Source of the DNA: a bacterium
Lineage (GTDB): Bacteria > Chloroflexota > Dormibacteria > Aeolococcales > Bog-877
Length of the DNA stretch: 64,000 bases
Direction of reading: 5' to 3'
Assembly (NCBI GenBank): GCA_021795235.1
Contig: JAJYPP010000003.1
Location: forward strand, 36,251-100,250
The position numbers and the translations under genes were made by a program. The notes under the pieces were generated by a model. The model saw only the letters and a list, made by a program, of their open reading frames with translations, made no database searches and was not told the DNA's origin. Shown here one piece after another: positions 54,979 through 63,194 of this stretch. Within the stretch, counting starts at the first letter, position 1; each line of letters begins with the position of its first letter.

Positions 54979-55128
54979 ATCTAATACCTCCTGCCGAGCG
55001 ATCAAGAGTACCGTTCACCAGTACAACGCCTCACTGACCCCGACTAGCCATTGCGGAGTAGAACTGGGCACTTTGCCTTATGTGGATACCCGCATAACCC
55101 ACACCTTGTCCTTTACGCTGAGGCGCAT

Positions 55129-55590
55129 TCATGCTCCCTCCACCCGCACGGTGATATATGCTGAAAGACAAGCGAGACCATCAGGACAAGGCTGTTCATC
55201 CTGGATGAGTGTCGTCCCGGTCCCTTGCGTATAGACAGTGATGTGCTGTTGTCCGATGCACCCTCTGACTGAGCGGCCGAGCGTGGCAATGTTCTGATTG
55301 CTAACGGAGGGATATGACCAAGAACCTGGCGTCAGGTTGATGATCAACTCGGAGCGGGCGGGAACAATGGCGGTCTGCACGAAAGAGTCGGCGACACTCG
55401 GCAGGGTGGTGGTGTGCCCCAGCAGCGTATCGAACATGGATACTCGCTGCCCATGCTGCAAGGCGAACGTTGGCGTAGATAGGTCCGAACATCGTGGTGG
55501 CGTGGGAGTTGGCGAAGGCGAACTGCTGGCGACAGCGCATGAAGTAGTCAACGAAACCCCAGCAACCAGAACAGATAGCATCCTCAACAT
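55129..55590 (-). CDS. Putative lipoprotein of unknown function
   Basis: About 153 residues. MLRMLSVLVAGVSLTTSC ends in a lipobox (LTTSC). A Ser/Pro/Thr linker and a domain with four cysteines follow, probably forming disulfides outside the cell. No family is recognised. The start overlaps the end of a 13-residue upstream frame with a strong ribosome site, suggesting translational coupling. Confidence 0.6.
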   Translation of the reverse strand: MLRMLSVLVAGVSLTTSCAVASSSPSPTPTPPRCSDLSTPTFALQHGQRVSMFDTLLGHTTTLPSVADSFVQTAIVPARSELIINLTPGSWSYPSVSNQNIATLGRSVRGCIGQQHITVYTQGTGTTLIQDEQPCPDGLACLSAYITVRVEGA

Positions 55591-55625
55591 ACACCTACCC
55601 CACAAGCCAGACTAGGTGATGACAT
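55584..55625 (-). CDS. 13-residue upstream leader ORF of the lipoprotein gene
   Basis: MSSPSLACGVGVC is preceded by AGGAGG (55635-55640) at good spacing. Its TGA stop overlaps the lipoprotein ATG (GTATGTTGA), so ribosomes could reinitiate. The lipoprotein itself has only a weak ribosome site. Confidence 0.4.
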   Translation of the reverse strand: MSSPSLACGVGVC

Positions 55626-55656
55626 TGGTGCAAGCCTCCTTTTCGGAGCCCCAACA

Positions 55657-55740
55657 ACCTTTGACATGGATTCTCCCTATCGAGCGTTATCCTACACCCT
55701 TCAAGACAGCCTGAGTCCATCGAGGTTAAGGGCTTGGGGC
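55657..55740 (-). repeat. Degenerate copy of the Fic gene start region
   Basis: These 84 bases resemble 62657-62741, which covers the first codons, ribosome site and operator of the Fic gene. ACCTTTGACATGGATTCTCC is identical in both. In this copy the AAAGGTT/AACCTTT arms are damaged and the frame MSKVV diverges immediately, so it is a scar, not a gene. Confidence 0.8.
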
Positions 55741-55994
55741 CTCCCCCTCCCGACCCGGCCGTCCACCGGGTGAAACGGCCCCGCCCATGACCACGGCCCC
55801 GCGGAAAGACCCCTCCTACGCGGCTCCTCTCTCCAGCCGCGGACTGTTCGCACGCTAGCGCTATACCGCCTCGAAAATCGGCATTTTGACCCTCCGACGG
55901 GTGCGTGAGGCTATCGCTGTTGTGCAGCGCGGCTCAGCAGGCTAGCGCTCCATTCAATCTCAGCTAGCGACGTTTATGAAGCGTTTAGCACAAG
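55741..55994. other. Non-coding stretch before the right att repeat
   Basis: About 250 bases with no supported gene. It includes short GC-rich runs and several copies of GCTAGCG-like words, but no clear structure. Confidence 0.4.
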
Positions 55995-56067
55995 GCTAGC
56001 ATTCCAAGCCGGATGTCGCGAGTTCGAGTCTCGTCTCCCGCTCCAATTGCTCCTCTTCAAGTTCAAT
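55995..56067 (+). repeat. Right attachment repeat (att) of the tRNA-Gly island
   Basis: A partial tRNA-Gly 3' half plus 22 following bases, 68 of 73 identical to 49258-49330. The 5' half of a tRNA is missing, so it is not a working tRNA. It marks the other end of a 6.8 kb element. Confidence 0.88.
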
Positions 56068-56133
56068 GAGAGCCCTCCAGCTCCACCGGTCCTCCTCCGC
56101 CCAGATGACGTGACCTAACCCGGCGCGGCGGAT

Positions 56134-56425
56134 GCGGTGGGTCTACACCGCCCAACCGAACCTGGCGATGCCACAGGGCCACATCTGGGTGCCAGGTGGG
56201 CGGCACGGGCGACCCTGCCAAGCCGAGGTCGCGTACCGTCATCCCCGACCCTCCTCCACAACACGATCCGGCCCCGACTGGCTCAGGCAGCTGTGAAGTC
56301 CACCCCCCGTCCACTGCGGGTCCTCGCCACGGCGCTAGACACCACCTTGGAGATCACCGACCGACGCCTCTGGCGACCCGGGCCCGGGATCGTCGCGGTG
56401 GCCCAGCCAGGCGACATCTCCGCCC
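56134..56425 (+). repeat. Dispersed repeat, copy 3 (most diverged)
   Basis: From GCGGTGGGTCT to the segment matching GTGGCC(C/A)AGCCA(G/A)GCGA it matches 60065-60360 with substitutions and small indels, in the same orientation. Shared words include CACGATCCGG, CTGGCTCAGGCAGCTG, GTCCACTGCGGGTCCTC and ACCGACCGACGCCTCTGG. No intact frame is preserved between copies. Confidence 0.8.
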
Positions 56426-56542
56426 ACAAGGAACGGTTTCATTTCAGGAGATGCCAGGGCAACCCGGCAGCGGCCCCGAGGTGTCGCTCGCCACGGCCCG
56501 TCAGCGCCTGCTCCCCCACCCAGATCCAGTAACTCCAGACTG

Positions 56543-57280
56543 TTGAGCACTCAGGACATACGTGATAATGCGGTGGTGGAATCTCGTATCAGCCTAATCA
56601 CACTTGGCGTCAACGAGTTGGCGAGGGCACGCGAGTTCTACGAAGCCCTGGGATGGGGCGTTGCCGCGCAGCCTGACGATGAGGTCTGCTTCTTCCAAGC
56701 CGGGGGTATGGTGTTGGGCCTGTGGACTGCCCTCGGCGGCCACGGCGCACCAGGCATCGAACTTGCCTACAACGTACGCTCCCCCGAGGAGGTCAGAGAG
56801 ACTCTGGCGGAGGCCCACCGCGCCGGAGGCACTATCGTGCGCCCTGCGGCGACGGCAGAGTGGGGAGGCACCTCTGGAGCCTTCGCCGACCCTGATGGCT
56901 ACGTATGGGAAGTTGCCCACAATCCAGGTTCAGACGTCTGGACATGGGGGTTCACGTGGTGGTGCATGGGATTCGGTGGAACGGCCCCTTGGACTGTTGG
57001 CCCGAGTTCACGAGCCCGGGCGCGCCGCCGTTTCGCCATTCCCGAGTGCACCAGTAAATTTTCGTCACCTCGGAACTGGCGTGTCCAGAGGTCTGAGGTT
57101 GGACTCTCAGCGAGGACGGGAGGGTTCACATTTTGGGCGAGTACCGAGACTCTGGTATCGCTACCTGATGGTGAGAGTCCTCCACCTGCCTCAAGCCCTG
57201 GTTTACCAGACTTGGATCCTGGCAACCTGTCAGGGACTGAGTGCAAGAGGGCTCGGGTCTCCATTGACCAGCGGGATTGA
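56543..57280 (+). CDS. VOC (glyoxalase-like) protein with aberrant C-terminus
   Basis: Residues 12-130 are a VOC domain: ISLITLGVNELARAREFYEALGWG, VCFFQAGGMVLGLW and SGAFADPDGYVWEVAHNPG. After HNPG the usual ending is missing, and about 115 unrelated residues follow to 57280. The gene is therefore probably truncated by deletion or frameshift and the tail is accidental. VOC proteins include dioxygenases and antibiotic-binding proteins; the role here is unknown. The TTG start is weak; a GTG at 56573 is also possible. Confidence 0.65.
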   Translation: MSTQDIRDNAVVESRISLITLGVNELARAREFYEALGWGVAAQPDDEVCFFQAGGMVLGLWTALGGHGAPGIELAYNVRSPEEVRETLAEAHRAGGTIVRPAATAEWGGTSGAFADPDGYVWEVAHNPGSDVWTWGFTWWCMGFGGTAPWTVGPSSRARARRRFAIPECTSKFSSPRNWRVQRSEVGLSARTGGFTFWASTETLVSLPDGESPPPASSPGLPDLDPGNLSGTECKRARVSIDQRD

Positions 57281-57466
57281 GAGAGCGCATTCCGTGCACC
57301 TGCAGCCGCCGGGTCATACGCCTAATGCCTGGGACGCCGCAGCCAGTGGACGACCACCAGATGCACCGCGGAATCGGACGCTCGCCCCAATGGTCACACC
57401 CCGGAGTCACCACGACGACCAGCCTGGCTTGTGCCAGATGGTCTCTGGAAAGGACACTACTTGCCC

Positions 57467-58315
57467 ATGAGCAGAGCCACACTGAACGAACAGCTGGCGG
57501 CCAATCGAGCCAACTGGGACGAGCGGGCCGGCCTCCACTTGGAGTCCCGTTTCTACGATGTCGAAGGCTGGCTCCGGGAGAGACGGGGCCCGGCCGAGCA
57601 CGAGCTCCAGGCCCTCGGTGATGTCGCGGGGCTACGGCTGCTGCACCTGCAGTGTCACATCGGTCTGGATACCCTAGCCTGGGCCAGGGTCGGCGCCCGG
57701 GTGACCGGGTTGGACTTCTCCCCCGCGGCCATCGCCGACGCGCGGGAGATCGCCAAGCGCGCGGGCCTCGCTGACAGGGCCGATTTCATCTGTGCCGACG
57801 TCTACGAGGCCGTCGAGGCGCTGGGGCATGGCACATTCGACGTTGTATACGTCAGTCTCGGCGCTCTGTGTTGGTTGCCGAGCGTGGACCGCTGGGCCGA
57901 ACAGGCCGGGTCCCTGGTGGCCCCGGGCGGCCGTTTCTACCTTCATGACAGCCACCCGCTGGCGTGGGCGCTGGGGGAGGAAGGCCGGGTCCTAGAACAG
58001 ACCTACTTCGAGCAACCAGAACCCTACGCCGACGACTCCGGCCTGACATACACCGACGCCAGCCGTCCGCTCACCAACCTGCGCACATACGAGTGGAACC
58101 ATGGCATCGGGCAAACGGTCACCGCGCTCATTCGGCATGGTCTTCGCTTGGAATGGCTCGCCGAGCACGACTGGACGGTCTGGCCGCAATTCCCCTGGCT
58201 CGTGCCCAGCGGCGGCGGGACCTGGACCGCTCCGGCCGATCGCCCCCGTCTGCCATTGACCTTCAGCCTCCTGGCAAGCCGGCCGAGCGAGACGCCGCCT
58301 AGCCCGGGATCGTGA
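57467..58315 (+). CDS. Class I SAM-dependent methyltransferase
   Basis: About 282 residues. RLLHLQCHIGLDTLAWARVGARVTGLDFSPAAI carries motif I and the acidic residue that binds the ribose of SAM. FDVVYVSLGALCWL and GGRFYLHDSHPL follow. The substrate is unknown. The ATG at 57467 is preferred; a start at 57431 is open. Confidence 0.87.
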   Translation: MSRATLNEQLAANRANWDERAGLHLESRFYDVEGWLRERRGPAEHELQALGDVAGLRLLHLQCHIGLDTLAWARVGARVTGLDFSPAAIADAREIAKRAGLADRADFICADVYEAVEALGHGTFDVVYVSLGALCWLPSVDRWAEQAGSLVAPGGRFYLHDSHPLAWALGEEGRVLEQTYFEQPEPYADDSGLTYTDASRPLTNLRTYEWNHGIGQTVTALIRHGLRLEWLAEHDWTVWPQFPWLVPSGGGTWTAPADRPRLPLTFSLLASRPSETPPSPGS

Positions 58316-58377
58316 GGCCAGGGCGCCGGCTACGTCCCAAGCCATCCGCACTCGTCCTCACACATCTCGACCGCTCG

Positions 58378-59643
58378 TCAAGCCGGTACCGCCAGGTCGG
58401 CACGGCTCAGGCTCCGCCACGCCACCGCTGCGGCCACGACGGAGATGGCTCCACCCGCCAGTACCGGAGCTCGCAGTCCGAGGGCGCCAGCCAGCACGCC
58501 ACCCAGCAGAGCGCCAAGGGGCGTGGCTCCGAGCCCGACCACGCGAAAGCCGCTCGTCACCCGGCCCAGGATGCCGTCCGGAACGACCCGTTGACGATAT
58601 GAGACGACCATCACATCCCAGATGCCGGCCCCCAATCCCGCCAGGATGAACCCCACCACGGCGACCGGAACGATGGGAAAGATGGCCAGCGCCGCCAACG
58701 CCAACCCCTGCACGAGCAGGATTGCGGCAAGCCCCAGCGGAGTGCGCCAGCGGCCCCCGTAGCGGCCGCCCAACAGGGCTCCGCCCAGGGCACCAATTGC
58801 CAGTGATGCCAGAAGCGGCCCGTAGGCGGCTGCGGAAAGCCTCATCACCTCGAGTACGAACAGCACCAGAATCGAGAAGAGCATTCCAACCGCCAGATTG
58901 CTGGCGGCGACCAAGAGCGCGAGTGTTCTAAGGGGGCGGTGGCGCCCCAGCCACACCACCCCCGCCCGCATCTCCCGCCACGCGCCAGTTTCGGTCTTGA
59001 CCTGGTCAGCGACAGCCCTATAGTCCCCCGCCAGGGGCAGAAGCAGGAGCAGCGCCAGACCCACGGCGACCAGGTCGGTGCCAAATGGCAACAGGATTCC
59101 CGCCGCGAAGAGCAGGCTGCCCGCGGCCGGACCGACCAGGCTGGTGCCGATAGCGTTGACCCCGCCGACCACTGAGTTGGCCGCCTCCGTCTGGTCTGGG
59201 CGCACCAGGCCCCTTACCAAGCCGACCTGGGCGTTGGCCGAGAACGTATCCGCCGAGCCCAGAAGGAAGGCCACACCAACCAGCAGGGTGACACTGTCGC
59301 GGTGGAGTACGAGCGCCGCGATCAGGACCAGCATCACGACCTCTCGCACCGCGGCGGCCACCTGGACGACCTGTTTGCGGTCGTGGCGATCGGCCAGGAC
59401 TCCGCTCGGGAGTCCGACCACCAACCAGGGCAGGGACTCGCCCACGCCAACCAGGGCCACCAGCAGAGGGCGATGAGTCAGAGAGGCTGCCAAGAGCGGG
59501 AGGGCCGCGAAGCGGACACCGTCCGCCAGCGCGGTGGCGGCGTAGGCGCCGGCGAACTGCCAGAAGCGGCCCGGCAGCGATCGCATGCCAACTCCGCGCA
59601 CGCTCTCCTTTGGGAAATCGGACTCGGACCCCGGCGTGGACAC
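58378..59643 (-). CDS. MFS transporter (drug exporter-like)
   Basis: The 421-residue protein has 12 hydrophobic helices. GLPSGVLADRHDRKQVVQ is the motif A loop and GSADTFSANAQVGLVRGLV follows. It is similar in type to the exporter at the left edge of the window and to macrolide efflux-like MFS proteins; the substrate is not evident. It is convergent with the methyltransferase gene, with 62 bases between stops. Confidence 0.87.
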   Translation of the reverse strand: MSTPGSESDFPKESVRGVGMRSLPGRFWQFAGAYAATALADGVRFAALPLLAASLTHRPLLVALVGVGESLPWLVVGLPSGVLADRHDRKQVVQVAAAVREVVMLVLIAALVLHRDSVTLLVGVAFLLGSADTFSANAQVGLVRGLVRPDQTEAANSVVGGVNAIGTSLVGPAAGSLLFAAGILLPFGTDLVAVGLALLLLLPLAGDYRAVADQVKTETGAWREMRAGVVWLGRHRPLRTLALLVAASNLAVGMLFSILVLFVLEVMRLSAAAYGPLLASLAIGALGGALLGGRYGGRWRTPLGLAAILLVQGLALAALAIFPIVPVAVVGFILAGLGAGIWDVMVVSYRQRVVPDGILGRVTSGFRVVGLGATPLGALLGGVLAGALGLRAPVLAGGAISVVAAAVAWRSLSRADLAVPA

Positions 59644-59966
59644 GTCACCTCACCTCTACTTATTGGGCCACCGGAGACCCTGATCGGGACTGTGGCCAGC
59701 CGTTGCTCGGCACCAGCGGATGCCCTTGACTCGGCTTAAGTCGGGTCAGTGGAAGTCGACCATGTACTTTCCCACCGCTGTGATACAGGGCCAGTGGTTG
59801 GTGGGGCTCCCCTGGAACCCCACCTGAGCGGCCGTAGGGCATGGCCCTCCTCCGCCGAGCAGTCTACTTGACCAGAACTGCTCCACCGGTCTTCATGGGC
59901 CCAGACGGCCCGGCCCGGTGCGGCGGCAGCATGGTGCCCGTGTTGGTCTCGATCAGGCTGAAGCTA
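59644..59966. other. Non-coding stretch upstream of the MFS gene
   Basis: About 320 bases. It probably includes the MFS promoter. A minus-strand frame ending CITAVGKYMVDFH at about 59755 looks protein-like but is very short and has no start. I call no gene. Confidence 0.35.
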
Positions 59967-60360
59967 TTGGCCGCGGCTCTCACCCGTGAGGCGACCCTGC
60001 CTCCGAGGCCAGCGCTCAGCTTCCCTGGCCCCACTTCGACATCCGGCCACCGAGTGCACGGGACGCGGTGGGTCTCCACCGAGCTCCCGAACCCGGCGAT
60101 CCCACAGGGCCGCCCGCTGGCCGCGTGGTGCGCGGCACGGGCGGCCCTGCCAACGCCGAGGTCGCGGCCCGTGATCTCCGCCACCTCCTCCACCACCACG
60201 ATCCGGAGGTAGCTGGCTCAGGCAGCTGAGTCCCGGCCTCCTGTCCACTGCGGGTCCTCACGTCGTCGCTCGACACCACCTTGGTCACCACCGACCGACG
60301 CCTCTGGAGAGCCGCGTCAGGGATCGTCGCAGTGGCCAAGCCAAGCGAGGTCCGCGCCCG
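59967..60360 (+). repeat. Dispersed repeat, copy 1
   Basis: Bases 59967-60241 match 62743-63016 at high identity with one 1-base indel. Bases 60065-60360 match 56134-56425 at lower identity. The minus strand has a partly open frame (VAEITGRDLGVGRAARAAHH...) that also reads in copy 2 but is broken upstream by a stop. It could be a decayed gene. Confidence 0.85.
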
Positions 60361-60595
60361 CTAAGGAGGGTCTCTGGGGACGCTACTCTGGAGAGGCTGG
60401 AGCGCGGATGCCGAGCGCCGGCGATTGACCCGTAGACTCGGCCCAGTTGACGTCCCGCACAGGGCGTCACACGACACTGTCCAGGTGATCGCGGTCGCTC
60501 CTGGGCGGAGCTATGCCCGCCATGGCCTCCATAGCGCGAGCGAAGCTCGGCGCGAGAGCATTGCCGTTCTCTTTACCCCGACATCTACCGGAGCC
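60361..60595. other. Non-coding stretch between repeat copy 1 and the methyltransferase pseudogene
   Basis: About 235 bases, no supported gene or motif seen. Confidence 0.35.
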
Positions 60596-61299
60596 TCACA
60601 GACCGCGTGTGCAAGCCCCGCCCCCTGCGGCCTCAATATCGAAGGACTTGAAACTCTCGAAGCTTGGCTCCATGCGAGGGTCGGACACTCGGAAGGCGCG
60701 CAAGCGCGTCGGCTTGCTGATCACATAGGCCTGCCACCCGGCGTTGACCTCGAAGTAGCGCACGGCCGTGGCAACAGAGGGCCACTGGCAATCATCGACG
60801 ACGATGACCCCGCCGGGCCGGACCAGTTCGCGCAGAAAGTATAGGTCGACAAAGACATTGTGGAAGACGTGGCTGCCATCCACAAACGCAGCATCGGCGA
60901 CGACCCCCTCGGTCACCAGGCGCGGTAGGGCTAACTGAGAACGTTCGGCCAGCAGCGTACAAAGATCGCCAAGACCCGCGGAGGCGATCCCCTCCCATCC
61001 AGCGTTATGGAACAGGTTCTGATAGGCATCAATGATCAGGTGTTTCGCCCCTGCTGACCCTGCGCAATCAGGGCCTCTCCGATCGCAAGTGCCGAGCTGC
61101 CATGTGCGAGACCAATCTCGATCACGACCCCAGCGTTCTCCGCGACAAGCAGATCGCGAAGAGCGTCACAGTCCAGGATGGGAAGCGTCACGCGCTCAAA
61201 GTCGCCGTCGGTCCGTAGGTGCTCCGGGCCGACGTCAGCCAGCCTGCGCCGAGCCGACTGGATGGTGGTCACACGTTCACTGTCACTTGGCACGATCAA
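60596..61299 (-). pseudogene. Frameshifted class I methyltransferase (Methyltransf_24 type)
   Basis: The first part (61299-61036) reads ...NAGVVIEIGLAHGSSALAIGEALIAQGQQG, which is SAM motif I, and then hits a TGA. The next part continues in another frame as KHLIIDAYQNLFHNAGWEGI...TEGVVADAAFVDGSHVFHNVFVDLYFLRELVRPGGVIVVDDCQWPSV. Joined, they make one methyltransferase of about 230 residues. The break is near 61045-61055 (CAGCAGGGGCGAAACACC), consistent with a single-base change in a G run. It could also be a sequencing error. Confidence 0.78.
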
Positions 61300-61395
61300 A
61301 CCTTAGCGGAGCGTGCGATCGCCCGGCAGATTCGGCAGTCGCTGGCCGCCCAGTGAGCAGCTGTGCAGGGCGGGCGTCTTGCTCGCTGCCAAGCC

Positions 61396-62667
61396 TCACC
61401 TTGGGCGCTGAGGCACTCGGCGGGCGGGCGGCGAAGCAAGCGTGTCGCCCTCAGGGCTCGCGAGCTGACGCTCCAACGCGGCGAAGGCTGTGATGATCTC
61501 CGGCGCTTCATAGGCGCGGTTACGCCTGCCTATGCTCACCTGTTTGAGAATACCCACCGACGCCAACTGCCGTATCGCGTTGTTGGCGGCGGGAAAAGTG
61601 CGCCCGATCAAGGATGCGGCTGTCGTCACGGTAACCACCGGCGCCCCGGGAAGTGCCTGGAGCAAACGATCAGCTGCCGAGTTTCTACGTACCGACCCGA
61701 GGCGAGCACGCCAGTCTGCCTCAACCAGCTGAGCACGTTCCTCAAATGCGGCAGCGTCAGCCACTGCTCTGGAGCAGGCCATGGCGAACTGTGCAATCCA
61801 CCGGTTGGCCCCGGCATGTGACTCCGGACACGTCACCGGGCCCCGGTAGCGGACACCCTGCAGTGCGGTGATGTAGTCCTTGGCCCAGGTGGCAAGTACC
61901 AGCGAGACAGGGAGCAGCACCCTATTGGCGAGACCCCGGCGGCGAAGAACCAGGTGGATTAGCGCCCGCCCGGTCCGCCCGTTACCATCGACGAAGGGGT
62001 GGATCGTCTCGAACTGGGCATGGGCGACAGCGGCCTGGGCTACGGCCGGTAAACCGTCCTCGTTGCAGAAGGCACACAGGTCCTCCATGAGATCGGCGAC
62101 GTACTCTGGCGGCGGGGGTACGTAAGCAGCTGAGCACGGGTTGTGTGAACTGCCACCGATCCAGTTCTGCTCGTTCCGAAACCTGCCACCAAATTCATCG
62201 AGACGGGTCCCGGAGAGCAGGCGTTGGTGAACGTCGAGGACGAGGGCGAGGGAAAGGTGGTCGCCAGCTCGGATCTGGTCAACGCCGAGGGCCATGGCAT
62301 CAATGTTTCCCAGCACCTCGGAAGCCGTCACATCAGAAGGCGGAGCCTCAAGGCTCCGTGCGGCCTCAGCATGCAGGAGCCGTCGTGCACCCACCTCCAG
62401 TCCCTCGATGCGAGAGGATGCGACCGCCTCAGCCCGCAGCAGGATGCGAGCCAGTGTCTCGCTCCCGGTAAGCGAGGAGGCTTCGAGGTCCAACCGTGTG
62501 ATGGACGCTTCAGCTTCTGCCACCTCAGCCGCAACGGCGCCATCGAGAGTGAATACCTGTCCCACCAGGGGATCGGGGACGTATGCTTCGTACTCGCAGG
62601 AGCGACGGTCCCTCCTGGTCCGGCTATCGAGACTGCTGACCCAGCGACGACGAATAACCTTTGACAT
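61396..62667 (-). CDS. Fic domain protein
   Basis: The 423-residue protein carries the full Fic motif HPFVDGNGRTGR. An N-terminal inhibitory motif, SSRIEGL ([S/T]xxxE[G/N]), lies about 100 residues before it, marking the self-inhibited class II. AQFETIHPF and GGSSHNPCSAAYVPPPPEYV (flap region) are typical. A C-terminal winged-helix region (TTAASLIGRTFPAANNAIRQLASVGILKQV) may bind DNA. Such enzymes usually AMPylate proteins. The upstream region has an AAAGGTT-based palindrome that could serve autoregulation. AAGGAG precedes the ATG. Confidence 0.93.
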   Translation of the reverse strand: MSKVIRRRWVSSLDSRTRRDRRSCEYEAYVPDPLVGQVFTLDGAVAAEVAEAEASITRLDLEASSLTGSETLARILLRAEAVASSRIEGLEVGARRLLHAEAARSLEAPPSDVTASEVLGNIDAMALGVDQIRAGDHLSLALVLDVHQRLLSGTRLDEFGGRFRNEQNWIGGSSHNPCSAAYVPPPPEYVADLMEDLCAFCNEDGLPAVAQAAVAHAQFETIHPFVDGNGRTGRALIHLVLRRRGLANRVLLPVSLVLATWAKDYITALQGVRYRGPVTCPESHAGANRWIAQFAMACSRAVADAAAFEERAQLVEADWRARLGSVRRNSAADRLLQALPGAPVVTVTTAASLIGRTFPAANNAIRQLASVGILKQVSIGRRNRAYEAPEIITAFAALERQLASPEGDTLASPPARRVPQRPR

Positions 62668-62741
62668 GGATTCTCCTTATGAAAGGTTACCCTACAACCT
62701 TTAACACAACCGGAGACCATCGAAGGTTAAGAGCTTGGGGT
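62657..62741 (-). promoter_or_regulatory. Fic gene start region with AAAGGTT operator
   Basis: Read on the minus strand, AAAGGTT-N7-AACCTTT lies about 14 bases before the ATG, overlapping the expected transcription or ribosome site. AACCTT occurs again further upstream and AAAGGTT once just after the ATG. The repeated half-sites suggest a repressor operator. A damaged copy is at 55657-55740. Confidence 0.55.
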
Positions 62742-62742
62742 G

Positions 62743-63016
62743 TTGGCCGCGGCTCTCACCCGTGAGGCGATCGCGCCTCCGAGGCCGGCGCTCAGCTTCC
62801 CTGGCACCGCTTCGACATCCGGTCGCAGAGTGCGGGGGACGAGGTGGGTCTCCACCGAGCTCCCGAATCTGGCGATCCCACAGGGCCGCCCGCTGGCCGC
62901 CTGGTAGGCGGCCCGGGCGACCTTGCCAACGCCGAGGTCACGGACCGTGATCTCCGCCACGTCCTTCACCACCACGATCCGGGGCCACTGGCCCAGGCAG
63001 CTGAGTCCCGGCCTCC
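62743..63016 (+). repeat. Dispersed repeat, copy 2
   Basis: It matches 59967-60241 closely (274 against 275 bases) and directly abuts the Fic operator. A 135-codon minus-strand frame (63134-62727) covers it, with a CPTCRRS start and VVVKDVAEITVRDLGVGKVARAAYQAASGRPCGIARFGSSVETH inside. No family is recognised and copy 1 does not keep the frame, so I list it as repeat rather than gene. Confidence 0.85.
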
Positions 63017-63194
63017 ACGTCCCGCCTGACCACTGCCGGGCCCGCCCCGGGCGTTCGCCCCGTTCGGGCCCCGTGCCGATAGTGAGCATCGCAACTGACC
63101 TGCGGCAGGTCGGACAGCTGAAACTGTGACGCATCAGGGCTGACTTGGGCTACCTCACCGGAGGGCCGTGACCCTGGCCGAACGGTGCGGATCG

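Noticed and set aside
55995..56067. A second tRNA-Gly gene
   Set aside because: Only the 3' half is present, the 5' acceptor and D arm are missing, so it is an attachment-site duplicate.
59755..59870. Minus-strand frame ending CITAVGKYMVDFH
   Set aside because: It looks protein-like but has no start codon, is very short, and I know no matching family.
62727..63134. 135-codon minus-strand frame over repeat copy 2 as a real gene
   Set aside because: The same frame in repeat copy 1 is interrupted and shifted, substitutions change many residues, and no family is recognised. It is kept only as part of the repeat.
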